A DNA stretch of 10,274 nt from Hyphomicrobiales bacterium (lineage in GTDB: Bacteria; Pseudomonadota; Alphaproteobacteria; Rhizobiales; UBA4765). The stretch spans positions 1 to 10,274 of the forward strand of contig JAIYEB010000385.1 in the NCBI GenBank assembly GCA_027487195.1. The letters run 5' to 3'. Each line of letters starts with the position of its first letter. The first letter of the stretch is position 1. A program made the position numbers and the translations under genes. The notes beneath the pieces are model-generated. The model was not told where the DNA came from. It ran no database searches and saw only the letters and a list, made by a program, of their open reading frames with translations. This document shows positions 1 through 6,878 of this stretch, piece after piece.

Positions 1-1519
1 CGACGCCTGGCAGAGTTTCGCCCGTGTCGCCGTGAATGATGTCGATCGCATCAAGCTCAAGACCAAGCACACTCGCCACGATCTGCGCTGAAGCGGTTTC
101 GCGGCCCTGGCCTTGTGCTGTCGATCCGGTGCGCACGATGACGCGGTTGCCCGCGCCCTTTTCAATGACGGCGCTCTCGAAGCCAGCCCCGCAAGGCTCG
201 ATGGCAAGTGCAACCCCATAGCCGACGAGTGTGCCACGGCGGCGGCGTTTTGCGATCTCGCGCTTCAACTCGACATAAGAAGTGACTGCGACCAATCGGT
301 CGAGAACACCGGCATAGTCTCCGGAATCGAGCACTTCCCCCGTGGGTGTGCGGTAAGGAAACGCCTTTGCCGGAATCAGATGCGCGCGTCGAAACGCGAT
401 TGGATCGCGCCCGACAGCATGAGCTGCCCGCTCGACCAAACGCTCGATCAGCATGGCCGCTTCAGGCCGTCCGGCACCACGATAGATGCCGACCGGTGGC
501 ATGGCCTTGGCCGTCGACTTGGAGCGAACGCCGATCGACTTGATCAGGTAAGGCCCAGGGATCGTGCGCCCGGCGTTGCGGACAGGAATGGCGGCGCTGA
601 AAGGGAAGAACCAGCCAAGGCCGCTGTCGAAACTGGCCTCCATGGCTGTCATGCGCCCACGCTTGTTGATGGCAATGCGACCCTTGCCAGTGATGCCGCG
701 CCCGCGGGGAGCTGCCAGAAACTCCTCCGACCGGGTCGCAATCCACGCGACAGATCGCTTGAGCTTCAACGCTGCCGCCGCCACGACGATATCTTCCGGC
801 GTCAAGCTCGCCTTGCCGCCAAACGCGCCGCCAACGTCCGGTGCAATGACCTGAACAACAGCGGGGTCGAGGCCAAAGATCTTGGCAATGTCGTTTCGCG
901 TGCGATGGGGTGTCTGCGTCGAGTGGTAGATCAAAAGCCCCTTGCCCTTTGGCGTTACCGTGATCGAGCGGGGCTCAATCGGAGCTGGCGCCACAAGCGC
1001 ATGCCGGGTTGTGACGCTGATGATGTGGGCTGCGTCGTTGAAGGCCGCGTCAGGGGTACCGGATTGCCAGGTCACAAGCCCGCCGCCCGAGGGCTCGGCA
1101 CCATCCTCGCCGTCAATGTCGAGAATGACCGCTTCGCATCCATCGCGGACAGCGCTGTGGTTCAGCCCGATCACCGCAACGACGGGCTGGCCAAGGGCAG
1201 AGACATGGCCGCGGGCCAGGGCCGAGAATGCTGGCACCGTCAGATCATCTGCGGCCTTGTTGACAGGTGGCGCGCCAACCGAGGCCAAATCTTCACCCGT
1301 CAGCACCCCGACAACACCCTTGATCGCAAGGGCTGGCGAGACGTCGATGCCCATGATGCGACCGCGCGCCATGGGGCTGCGCACAAAGCCCAGGATCAAC
1401 GTGCTTCGCTCAAGCGTATCTTCAACGTAGCGACCACGACCGGTCAGAAGGCGCTCATCTTCACGGCGTAAAACGGATCGACCAATATGGTCACCCATAT
1501 TGGCTTTTGGTTCGCTCAT
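1..1519 (-). CDS. Xanthine dehydrogenase/CoxL-family molybdopterin-binding subunit (partial, 3' end outside window)
   Basis: Large catalytic subunit of a molybdenum hydroxylase. Translating the minus strand from the ATG at 1519 gives 506 codons without a stop to the window edge; the family is usually about 760-800 residues, so roughly the last third is missing. The N-terminus (MSEPKANMGDHIGRSVLRRE, then DERLLTGRGRYVED) is the typical start of this family. Further signatures are GQPVVAVI, DVGGAFGGK at residues 228-236 (usually DVGGGFGxK), IYRGAGRPEA from 345, and GQGRE at 470-474 (usually GQGHE). The YRGAGR motif is the form II or general hydroxylase version; true CO dehydrogenases carry a Cys-containing AYxCSFR loop, so CO oxidation is unlikely and the substrate is unknown. 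The start lies 7 nt after the exoR-like stop, with only a weak GAGAA ribosome site, which suggests translational coupling. The FAD and 2Fe-2S subunit genes are not upstream; they may lie beyond the left edge. Confidence 0.92.
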   Translation of the reverse strand, partial: MSEPKANMGDHIGRSVLRREDERLLTGRGRYVEDTLERSTLILGFVRSPMARGRIMGIDVSPALAIKGVVGVLTGEDLASVGAPPVNKAADDLTVPAFSALARGHVSALGQPVVAVIGLNHSAVRDGCEAVILDIDGEDGAEPSGGGLVTWQSGTPDAAFNDAAHIISVTTRHALVAPAPIEPRSITVTPKGKGLLIYHSTQTPHRTRNDIAKIFGLDPAVVQVIAPDVGGAFGGKASLTPEDIVVAAAALKLKRSVAWIATRSEEFLAAPRGRGITGKGRIAINKRGRMTAMEASFDSGLGWFFPFSAAIPVRNAGRTIPGPYLIKSIGVRSKSTAKAMPPVGIYRGAGRPEAAMLIERLVERAAHAVGRDPIAFRRAHLIPAKAFPYRTPTGEVLDSGDYAGVLDRLVAVTSYVELKREIAKRRRRGTLVGYGVALAIEPCGAGFESAVIEKGAGNRVIVRTGSTAQGQGRETASAQIVASVLGLELDAIDIIHGDTGETLPGV

Positions 1520-1526
1520 AATGTTC

Positions 1527-2378
1527 TCATGGAATGCGTGTTGGAAGCGTGGGCTGTGGTGTGCTTGCGGCGGGGCGCATGTGCCGGCGGGCTTCGCGGG
1601 CCGCCGCGATCCGCTCATCATCTGTGGCGAGCGTGAACGCATCGTCAAAGGCTTCAATGATCCAGGCATCGCGCTCGGGATCGGCGCCATCGCGCGCAAC
1701 GGTTAGCATCGCAAGCCCGTCCACAGGTCGACGTGGCATGCCCTCGGCGCCAACAAACATCAGCTCGCCAAGGGTTGCGGTCGCGGCCCGGTGGCCCTTT
1801 TCCGCAGCGTTTCGAAGCCATTGGGCAGCAAGGCGCGGGCTGCGCTCGATGCCCTGACCCTTCAGGTACATCCGGCCCAACTGGTACTGGGCCTCCTGAT
1901 CGCGAAACACCGAGGCTGCGTGATAGAACATGCGCCAGGCCGACGCATAATCACGGTTGATCTCGGAGCCTGGAATGCCCGCGAGCCGGATCGTACCAAG
2001 CTCGACAAAGGCGCGGCTGGTAATCTGGGCGGTCGGCGATGTCGGATCATCATCCGCATGGCGCTCGACGATCTGCGAAAACCAATGAAAAGCCTGGAGT
2101 TCATCGCGCTCGACGCCTGAGGCGCCATCGCGCAGCATGCGCCCCACGCGCCAGGCCGAGGCTGTATGCCCCTGGCGGGCGGCATCGAGGAACGCATCGA
2201 AGGCGGCGCGCGCGTCACCTGAACGCATGGAGCGCGCGCCCTGTCTGAAAGCTTCACCTGGCGTGATTTGTTTGGGCGATGGCGTGCCATCAAATGCATG
2301 CGCCGGTGCAGCCCCGAGGAGGGCCGCACCGACGAAGGCACAAATCAGAACAGATGCAAGCGACTCAGATGTCCGCAT
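1527..2378 (-). CDS. exoR: ExoR-family periplasmic Sel1-repeat protein
   Basis: A 283-residue exported protein. Residues 1-28 form a signal peptide (hydrophobic stretch about 8-24, then APAHA with likely cleavage before Phe29-Asp30). The mature part consists of Sel1/TPR-like helical repeats from about residue 50 to 235, with segments such as AARQGHTASAWRVGRML, GIPGSEINRD, AQYQLGRMYLKGQG and AAEKGHRAATATLGELMF. Order, length and landmarks (FD after the signal, AA..GHT, GIPGS, an RGLAM-like segment, and FxLAT.D.R near the end) match what I recall of rhizobial ExoR (about 268 residues), the periplasmic inhibitor of the ExoS/ChvI two-component system controlling exopolysaccharide and motility. 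That role is inferred from the family; other Sel1-repeat proteins exist. The ATG at 2378 lies inside the end of ilvD (14-nt overlap) and has AGAAGG close upstream, so coupled translation with ilvD is likely. Confidence 0.82.
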   Translation of the reverse strand: MRTSESLASVLICAFVGAALLGAAPAHAFDGTPSPKQITPGEAFRQGARSMRSGDARAAFDAFLDAARQGHTASAWRVGRMLRDGASGVERDELQAFHWFSQIVERHADDDPTSPTAQITSRAFVELGTIRLAGIPGSEINRDYASAWRMFYHAASVFRDQEAQYQLGRMYLKGQGIERSPRLAAQWLRNAAEKGHRAATATLGELMFVGAEGMPRRPVDGLAMLTVARDGADPERDAWIIEAFDDAFTLATDDERIAAAREARRHMRPAASTPQPTLPTRIP

Positions 2379-4089
2379 AGGCCTTCTTTTCGTGGGCAGC
2401 GCCCGGATGTGTCAGCGCGCCATGAACGGCTGGACCAACGGTTTGCACATATTTCCACAGCACGCCGGAGCCGAACTCTGGCGGATGGGGCTTCCAGTCC
2501 TTCTTGCGGGCGCGCATCTCCTTGGCCGACACATCGACCTTCAGGATGCCCTTCACAGCGTCAATCGTGATGATGTCGCCGTCGCGCACCATGGCGATGG
2601 GTCCGCCGACCTGCGCTTCGGGGCCGACATGGCCGATGCAGAAGCCACGGGTGGCTCCCGAAAAGCGTCCGTCGGTGATCAGCGCGAGCTTGTCGCCCAT
2701 GCCCTGGCCATAAAGCGCTGCGGTGGTTGCAAGCATCTCGCGCATACCAGGGCCGCCTTTGGGGCCTTCATAGCGAATGACGAGAACCTCGCCTTCCTTG
2801 TAGGTGCGCGCCTTCACGGCCTCAAAGCAGGCTTCTTCCGTGTCAAACACGCGCGCAGGGCCCTTGAACTTCAGCTTCTTCATGCCGGCGACCTTCACGA
2901 TCGCACCTTCAGGGGCAAGATTTCCCCTCAGCGTGACAACGCCACCGGTCTTGGTCAGCGGCTTGTTGGCTGGGTAGATGACGTCCTGCTGATCGTTCCA
3001 ACGCACGTTTGCGAGGTTTTCAGCCATGGTGCGCCCGGTCACGGTCATGCAATCGCCGTGCATGTAGCCATGGTCCAGAAGCGTCTTCATGACCTGCGGA
3101 ATGCCGCCGGCCTCATAGAGGTCCTTGGCAACATATTTGCCGCCCGGCTTCAGGTCAGCCAGATACGGCGTGCGCTTGAACACCTCGCCAACGTCAAACA
3201 GGTCGAACTTGATGCCGGCTTCGTTCGCAATAGCTGGAAGGTGCAGCGCGGCATTGGTTGACCCGCCGGTTGCTGCAACAACGGCCGCAGCATTTTCCAG
3301 GGCCTTCAACGTGACAATGTCGCGCGGGCGAATGTTCTTCGCCAGCAGTTCCATGACCTTTTCACCGGCCATGGCGCAGAAGCTGTCGCGGATTTCGTAA
3401 GGGGCAGGCGCGCCGGAAGAGTAGGGGAGCGCAAGGCCAATGGCCTCAGAAACGCAGGCCATCGTGTTCGCCGTGAACTGCGCGCCGCAAGCGCCCGCTG
3501 ACGGGCAGGCAACATGCTCAAGCTCGGTCAACTCTTCAGTCGACATGGTGCCAACGGAATGGCGCCCGACCGCTTCAAACACATCCTGAATGGTCACAGG
3601 CCGGCCTTTGAAAGTGCCGGGAAGGATCGAGCCGCCATAGATAAACACGGACGGGACGTTGAGGCGAACCATCGCCATCATCATGCCGGGCAGCGACTTG
3701 TCGCAGCCGGCAAGGCCGACGAGCGCGTCGTAGGCGTGTCCGCGCATGGTCAGTTCAACGGAGTCGGTGATCACATCCCGCGACGGCAGCGAGGCTTTCA
3801 TGCCGCCATGGCCCATGGCGATGCCATCCGTCACGGTGATCGTGCAGAACTCGCGCGGCGTGCCCTTGGCAGCAGAAACACCCTTCTTGACCGCCTGGGC
3901 CTGACGCATCAGCGCAATATTGCAGGGCGCGGCTTCGTTCCAACAGCTCGCCACACCAACGAGCGGCTGATCCAGCTGCTGTCTTGAAAGCCCCATGGCG
4001 TACATGAACGCGCGGTGCGGCGCGCGGTCGGGCCCTTCCGTCACGTGGCGGCTGGGCAAGCGGGACTTGTCGAAGGTCTTGGTAGTCAT
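2365..4089 (-). CDS. ilvD: Dihydroxy-acid dehydratase (IlvD)
   Basis: Dehydrates 2,3-dihydroxyisovalerate and 2,3-dihydroxy-3-methylvalerate to 2-keto acids, the third step shared by valine and isoleucine synthesis (also feeding leucine and pantothenate), in the cytoplasm. The 574 residues carry the IlvD/Edd family hallmarks: WNEAAPCN with Cys56, GCDKSLPGMMMA with Cys129 and the adjacent lysine, CPSAGACGAQFTANTM with Cys201 (three Fe-S ligand positions), and ITDGRFSGATRGFCIGHVGPEA with the presumed catalytic Ser477. Length and cysteine pattern fit the shorter IlvD branch, which often holds a 2Fe-2S cluster; cluster type cannot be read directly. The ATG at 4089 is chosen because GGAGGA sits 6 nt upstream; an in-frame TTG at 4110 would place that ribosome site inside the coding region. 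The gene ends 14 nt inside the exoR-like gene. Confidence 0.97.
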   Translation of the reverse strand: MTTKTFDKSRLPSRHVTEGPDRAPHRAFMYAMGLSRQQLDQPLVGVASCWNEAAPCNIALMRQAQAVKKGVSAAKGTPREFCTITVTDGIAMGHGGMKASLPSRDVITDSVELTMRGHAYDALVGLAGCDKSLPGMMMAMVRLNVPSVFIYGGSILPGTFKGRPVTIQDVFEAVGRHSVGTMSTEELTELEHVACPSAGACGAQFTANTMACVSEAIGLALPYSSGAPAPYEIRDSFCAMAGEKVMELLAKNIRPRDIVTLKALENAAAVVAATGGSTNAALHLPAIANEAGIKFDLFDVGEVFKRTPYLADLKPGGKYVAKDLYEAGGIPQVMKTLLDHGYMHGDCMTVTGRTMAENLANVRWNDQQDVIYPANKPLTKTGGVVTLRGNLAPEGAIVKVAGMKKLKFKGPARVFDTEEACFEAVKARTYKEGEVLVIRYEGPKGGPGMREMLATTAALYGQGMGDKLALITDGRFSGATRGFCIGHVGPEAQVGGPIAMVRDGDIITIDAVKGILKVDVSAKEMRARKKDWKPHPPEFGSGVLWKYVQTVGPAVHGALTHPGAAHEKKAYADI

Positions 4090-4095
4090 GAACGG

Positions 4096-4101
4096 TCCTC
4101 C
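4096..4101 (-). promoter_or_regulatory. Ribosome binding site of ilvD
   Basis: GGAGGA on the minus strand, 6 nt before the ATG at 4089. It is the strongest Shine-Dalgarno match in the window and decides the ilvD start against the upstream in-frame TTG at 4110. Confidence 0.8.
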
Positions 4102-4134
4102 CGGGCGCAACTCATCTGCGGCCCTGTCATCCCG

Positions 4135-4163
4135 TTGTGTTCCACGTCATGCACGCGGGTCAA
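4135..4163 (-). promoter_or_regulatory. Weak sigma70-type promoter candidate for ilvD
   Basis: On the minus strand TTGACC (4163-4158) matches a -35 box well. After 17 nt follows ACACAA (4140-4135), a poor -10 box. It lies about 45 nt before the ilvD start, in the 272-nt gap between the patatin-like gene and ilvD. No leader peptide with runs of Leu/Ile/Val codons is evident in the gap, so classical attenuation is not supported. The rest of the gap (4164-4361) shows no convincing gene, terminator or repeat. Confidence 0.3.
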
Positions 4164-4361
4164 CTCTCTGACAGGCCTAAGCTTAAGGGCACGGGTCCAT
4201 TCCACGGAAACGCTGCGACCATGGCGGGATTGCGGCTGACGTCCGAGTCCGCAACGGAAGGCAATCCAGTGTTGCGGGAACGACACAGCCGAAGGGACGA
4301 CAGACCCTGAGAAAAGTTTGGAATCAGCAAAGCCTGGGCCGTGAGCGGTGCGCACCATGAC

Positions 4362-5342
4362 CTACGATGTCAAAACCTCGATCGAGGCATGGATGTCATC
4401 GAGCGCACGTTCGGCCGCCTCGCGGCCTGCAACAATCGACTCTGCAGCCTTGTGGAAATCGAACAGACCGACCTTGGGCAAGCGTGGGACAATCATCACG
4501 TCCGGAGGGTCGCCTGCCAGACGCGCCCGTGAAATGCGGTCCTGCGTGATGTTGAATGCATCACCAATGACGGTGGTCAGCCCAGGGGCACCAGCGCCCT
4601 GCGTCCCGACGAGCTGACGGCGCAGCGCGCGCGGGCTCTTGTCTGCAGCCTCCTGCACGACGTCATCTTCCGCAGTGTCATCATCGCCATGGGCAGTGAT
4701 GACGCTGCCACGGCCATGTGAATCCCAATGCAATGACACGCCGATCACGACATCAACGTCCGCCGTGCGGCAGACCGAAATCGGCACGGGATTTACAAAA
4801 GCGCCATCAATCAGCCAGCGCCCGCCAACCTTGATCGGAGGAAAGACGCCGGGCAAGGCGTAGGAGGCTTCAATCGCGCTCACGACGGGTCCGCGTGTCA
4901 GCCAGACCTCATGGCCGGAGCCGATTTCTGTCGTGACCGCCACGAACCTGTGTTGCAGCTTTTCGATCCGCATTCCCTGGAGATGCGTCGTCAGCATGTC
5001 GCCGAGTTTGCGTCCGCCGATAAGCCCGGGCGCGCCGAGCGTGAGATCAAGCAGACCCAGCACACGCCGTGGGGTCAAAGATCGTGCAAACTCTTCAAGC
5101 TCCGGGAGCTTGCCTGCGGCATAGCACCCGCCGGCGACAGCGCCGATCGATGTTCCTGCGATCACGTCTGGAATGATGCCGTCTTCGGCAAGCCGCTGAA
5201 GCACGCCGATGTGCGCCCAACCGCGTGCGGCACCGCCGCCTAGCGCAAGACCGACCCGCGGGCGCGGTCCCTTTGCAATCGGCGGCGTCGGAGCCTCTGC
5301 GCGAGGCGGCGCCTTGAACATGCCGGCGAAGGGCGAAAACAT
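4362..5342 (-). CDS. Patatin-like phospholipase / RssA-type serine hydrolase
   Basis: A 326-residue protein of the bacterial patatin (NTE/RssA) family, serine hydrolases acting on acyl esters of lipids. The fold's motifs are all present: the oxyanion-hole glycine loop GGGAARGWAHIG (residues 35-46), the nucleophile elbow GTSIG with Ser65, and the catalytic dyad aspartate in IDGAFVNPVP (Asp179). SYALPGVFPP (160-169) is the usual segment between them. No signal peptide or membrane segment is seen; residues 1-28 are a Pro/Ala-rich lead. Around residues 205-235 there is an acidic, probably disordered insert (HGDDDTAEDDVVQEAADK). The C-terminal part (MIVPRLPKVGLFDFHKAAESI) resembles that of RssA-like proteins. 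The ATG at 5342 has GAGGTG 7 nt upstream. It follows the CitE-like gene on the same strand after 110 nt, so it may be the last gene of that operon. The true substrate is unknown. Confidence 0.9.
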   Translation of the reverse strand: MFSPFAGMFKAPPRAEAPTPPIAKGPRPRVGLALGGGAARGWAHIGVLQRLAEDGIIPDVIAGTSIGAVAGGCYAAGKLPELEEFARSLTPRRVLGLLDLTLGAPGLIGGRKLGDMLTTHLQGMRIEKLQHRFVAVTTEIGSGHEVWLTRGPVVSAIEASYALPGVFPPIKVGGRWLIDGAFVNPVPISVCRTADVDVVIGVSLHWDSHGRGSVITAHGDDDTAEDDVVQEAADKSPRALRRQLVGTQGAGAPGLTTVIGDAFNITQDRISRARLAGDPPDVMIVPRLPKVGLFDFHKAAESIVAGREAAERALDDIHASIEVLTS

Positions 5343-5406
5343 GCCGTGTCACCTCGACCGCGGCGTCTGCGCCAGGGCGGCACGTGAACGCGATCCTCCT
5401 CAAGAT

Positions 5407-5430
5407 ATCATCCAGACCTGTCTGAATGAT
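5407..5430 (-). repeat. Inverted repeat (hairpin) between CitE-like and patatin genes
   Basis: A 24-nt imperfect palindrome: ATCAT and ATGAT arms, one mismatched or wobble pair, then CAGA/TCTG around a 4-nt loop. It lies about 22 nt after the CitE-like stop codon (minus strand). No T-run follows, so a simple intrinsic terminator is not supported; it could be a weak terminator, an mRNA-processing or stability element, or chance. Confidence 0.4.
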
Positions 5431-5452
5431 GAAAGCAAAATTCATATCCGCT

Positions 5453-6334
5453 CTACGGTATGGCGAGGCCCGCCGCACGGGCACGTGCCAAAACGCGTTC
5501 AGCGCGCCTGACATGGGGCCGGTCCAGCATCTCCCCGTCAATGCCGATCACCCCTAGTCCGGGATTCTGCGCAAAAGCCGCCACGATCTTGCTGGCGCGC
5601 AAAACAGCCTCCGGCGTTGGTGTGAAGACCTTATTGATGACGTCGACCTGCGCAGGATGGATCGCCATCTTCGCGCTGAAGCCATCGCGGCGTGCGCGCT
5701 CGGCTTCGATGCGCAACCCTTCAAGATCACGATACGCCGTGTAGACAGTGTCAATCGCTGCAACGTCAGCGGCGGCTGCTCCAAGCAGCAACAGGTCGCG
5801 CGCAATCCGATAGGGCCCGGCAAAGCCGCCGGTTTCGTCGCGGTTGGTTTCAGCGCCAATGTCGGCCGACAAATCCTCGGCACCCCATGTCATGCCACGC
5901 AACCGGTGGCTTGCGCCGACAAAGGTCCCGAGCCGAAAGATTGAAGCTGCGGTTTCGGTTGCAATCGCAATAATGCCAATGGCGCCATCGGGCAGGTCGC
6001 CGATGGCCTCGGATGCCGCCAGCTTGGTTGCGAGGTGGATCACGTCGCCGCCACCGCTTGCCTTCGGCAGCATGATGGCGCTCGGATGTTTGGCGCAGAC
6101 TGCGGCCAGGTCCTTGTCGATATCCGGCCCGTCCAACGGGTTGACCCTGACAATCAGCGCTGGCCCCGAGGCGCGCGGCCGCACCAAGACGTCGGCAACA
6201 ATCTCGCGCGCTTCTGCGCGACGAGACGGCGAAACGGAATCCTCAAGGTCGAGGATCAACGCATCGGCGCCCGACGTCAGCGCCTTTTCGATCTTTGCCG
6301 GCTGGTCGCCTGGCACAAACAGAAGGCTGCGCAT
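5453..6334 (-). CDS. CitE-like HpcH/HpaI aldolase/citrate-lyase family CoA-ester lyase
   Basis: A 293-residue Mg-dependent lyase or thioesterase of the CitE/malyl-CoA lyase family, predicted to cleave (or hydrolyse) a 3-hydroxyacyl-CoA such as malyl-CoA or citramalyl-CoA. Motifs in order: MRSLLFVPGD at the N-terminus, LILDLEDSV (26-34), RVNPLDG with Arg64, MLPKA (89-93), Glu128 in ATETA and Asp155 in WGAED (the expected Mg ligands), and GFSAKMAIHPAQVDVINKVF. The length is right for single-domain CitE-like proteins and there are no citrate lyase alpha or gamma genes nearby, so it is not part of classical citrate lyase. The ATG at 6334 gives the standard family N-terminus and lies 4 nt after the MaoC-like stop; a TTG at 6346 is in frame but would overlap that gene. 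Pairing with a MaoC hydratase suggests consecutive steps; the exact substrate is not determined. Confidence 0.9.
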   Translation of the reverse strand: MRSLLFVPGDQPAKIEKALTSGADALILDLEDSVSPSRRAEAREIVADVLVRPRASGPALIVRVNPLDGPDIDKDLAAVCAKHPSAIMLPKASGGGDVIHLATKLAASEAIGDLPDGAIGIIAIATETAASIFRLGTFVGASHRLRGMTWGAEDLSADIGAETNRDETGGFAGPYRIARDLLLLGAAAADVAAIDTVYTAYRDLEGLRIEAERARRDGFSAKMAIHPAQVDVINKVFTPTPEAVLRASKIVAAFAQNPGLGVIGIDGEMLDRPHVRRAERVLARARAAGLAIP

Positions 6335-6338
6335 GTCC

Positions 6339-6800
6339 CTAGGCAACCTTCTGCTTCAGCATGAAAGCCTGTCGATCACAGGCTGCAACGAGGTCGCCGG
6401 TCTGTTTGAACGCCTCATGCCTGAACGTCACAATGCCAGCCTCGGGGCGTGATTTCGATTCTCTCTTTTCGATCACGGTTGTTCTGACGTTGATCGTGTC
6501 GCCGTGAAACAAGGGGGCGGGGAATTTCACGTCGCTCATCCCGAGATTGGCGAGTGTTGTGCCGTAGGTTGTGTCGTGAACCGATATGCCGATCATCAGG
6601 CCGAGGGTGAAAAGTGAATTCACCAGCGGCTTGCCCCAGGGCGTTTCGGTTTCGCAATAATGCGCATCGAGGTGAAGCTTTGCCGGGTTGAGCGTCATGG
6701 AACTGAAAAGGATGTTGTCGGTTTCCGTGACAGTCCGCGTCAGTGAGTGCTCGATCACCTGGCCCGGCTCGAATTCTTCAAAGTACAGGCCTTTGGCCAT
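6339..6800 (-). CDS. MaoC-like (hot-dog fold) dehydratase/hydratase
   Basis: A 153-residue single hot-dog protein of the MaoC family, which reversibly hydrates enoyl-CoA thioesters. It starts YFEEFEPGQVIEHS, typical for the family, followed by RTVTETDNILFSSMTLNP (22-39) and LHLDAHY (42-48); FPAPLFHGDTINVRTTV belongs to the central beta strands. The usual hydratase-2 motif is D-x-N-P-[LIV]-H, whereas here it reads T-L-N-P-A-K-L-H: the Asp position holds Thr36 and His43 is two residues further on. This looks like a subfamily trait rather than damage, but it makes the catalytic detail uncertain. The ATG at 6798-6800 has a strong GGAGGG site 6 nt upstream (6807-6812). It is the first gene of the minus-strand unit and directly precedes the CitE-like gene, so hydration followed by C-C cleavage is plausible. 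Confidence 0.88.
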   Translation of the reverse strand: MAKGLYFEEFEPGQVIEHSLTRTVTETDNILFSSMTLNPAKLHLDAHYCETETPWGKPLVNSLFTLGLMIGISVHDTTYGTTLANLGMSDVKFPAPLFHGDTINVRTTVIEKRESKSRPEAGIVTFRHEAFKQTGDLVAACDRQAFMLKQKVA

Positions 6801-6878
6801 GTCATGCCCTCCGATGTTTAGGAAACGTTTACCATAAAGGGTGAGGCTCCTGTCGAGAGATTCAGGAGAGTCGCGGGC
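6801..6878. promoter_or_regulatory. Divergent intergenic region between the MaoC-like and transglycosylase genes
   Basis: A 78-nt gap that must hold control signals for both directions, since the flanking genes point away from each other. It contains an AT-rich core with the 8-bp palindrome AAACGTTT (6823-6830), part of GGAAACGTTTACCATAAA. This could be an operator or -10 region, but no clean -35/-10 pair is visible on either strand. Confidence 0.4.
6847..6868 (+). repeat. Inverted repeat covering the Shine-Dalgarno of the transglycosylase gene
   Basis: CTCCTG (6847-6852) and CAGGAG (6863-6868) are perfect 6-nt complements separated by 10 nt. The right arm contains AGGAG, the likely ribosome site for the ATG at 6879. 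In the mRNA the stem would hide that site, a layout compatible with translational control. The stem is short, so it could also be chance. Confidence 0.4.

Noticed and set aside
113..1471. A 452-codon open frame on the plus strand
   Set aside because: It lies fully antisense to the CoxL-like gene, whose minus-strand translation shows many family motifs. The plus-strand product is Arg/Asp/His-rich with no recognisable domain, as expected for a shadow frame in GC-rich DNA.
1..1519. Identification as true CO dehydrogenase CoxL
   Set aside because: The loop at residues 345-351 reads IYRGAGR, the general hydroxylase or form II type, not the Cys-containing AYxCSFR of form I CO dehydrogenase.
2137..3261. 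A 374-codon open frame on the plus strand
   Set aside because: It is antisense to the exoR-like gene and ilvD, and its translation has no recognisable motif; a shadow of real genes.
4086..4358. A 90-codon minus-strand frame filling the gap before ilvD
   Set aside because: No good ribosome site, no recognisable family, Arg/Ser-rich composition, and it runs over the ilvD ribosome site. More likely non-coding.
5095..5541. A 148-codon minus-strand frame spanning the gap between the CitE-like and patatin genes
   Set aside because: It overlaps the ends of two well-supported genes in another frame, and its product is Arg/Ala-rich without motifs.
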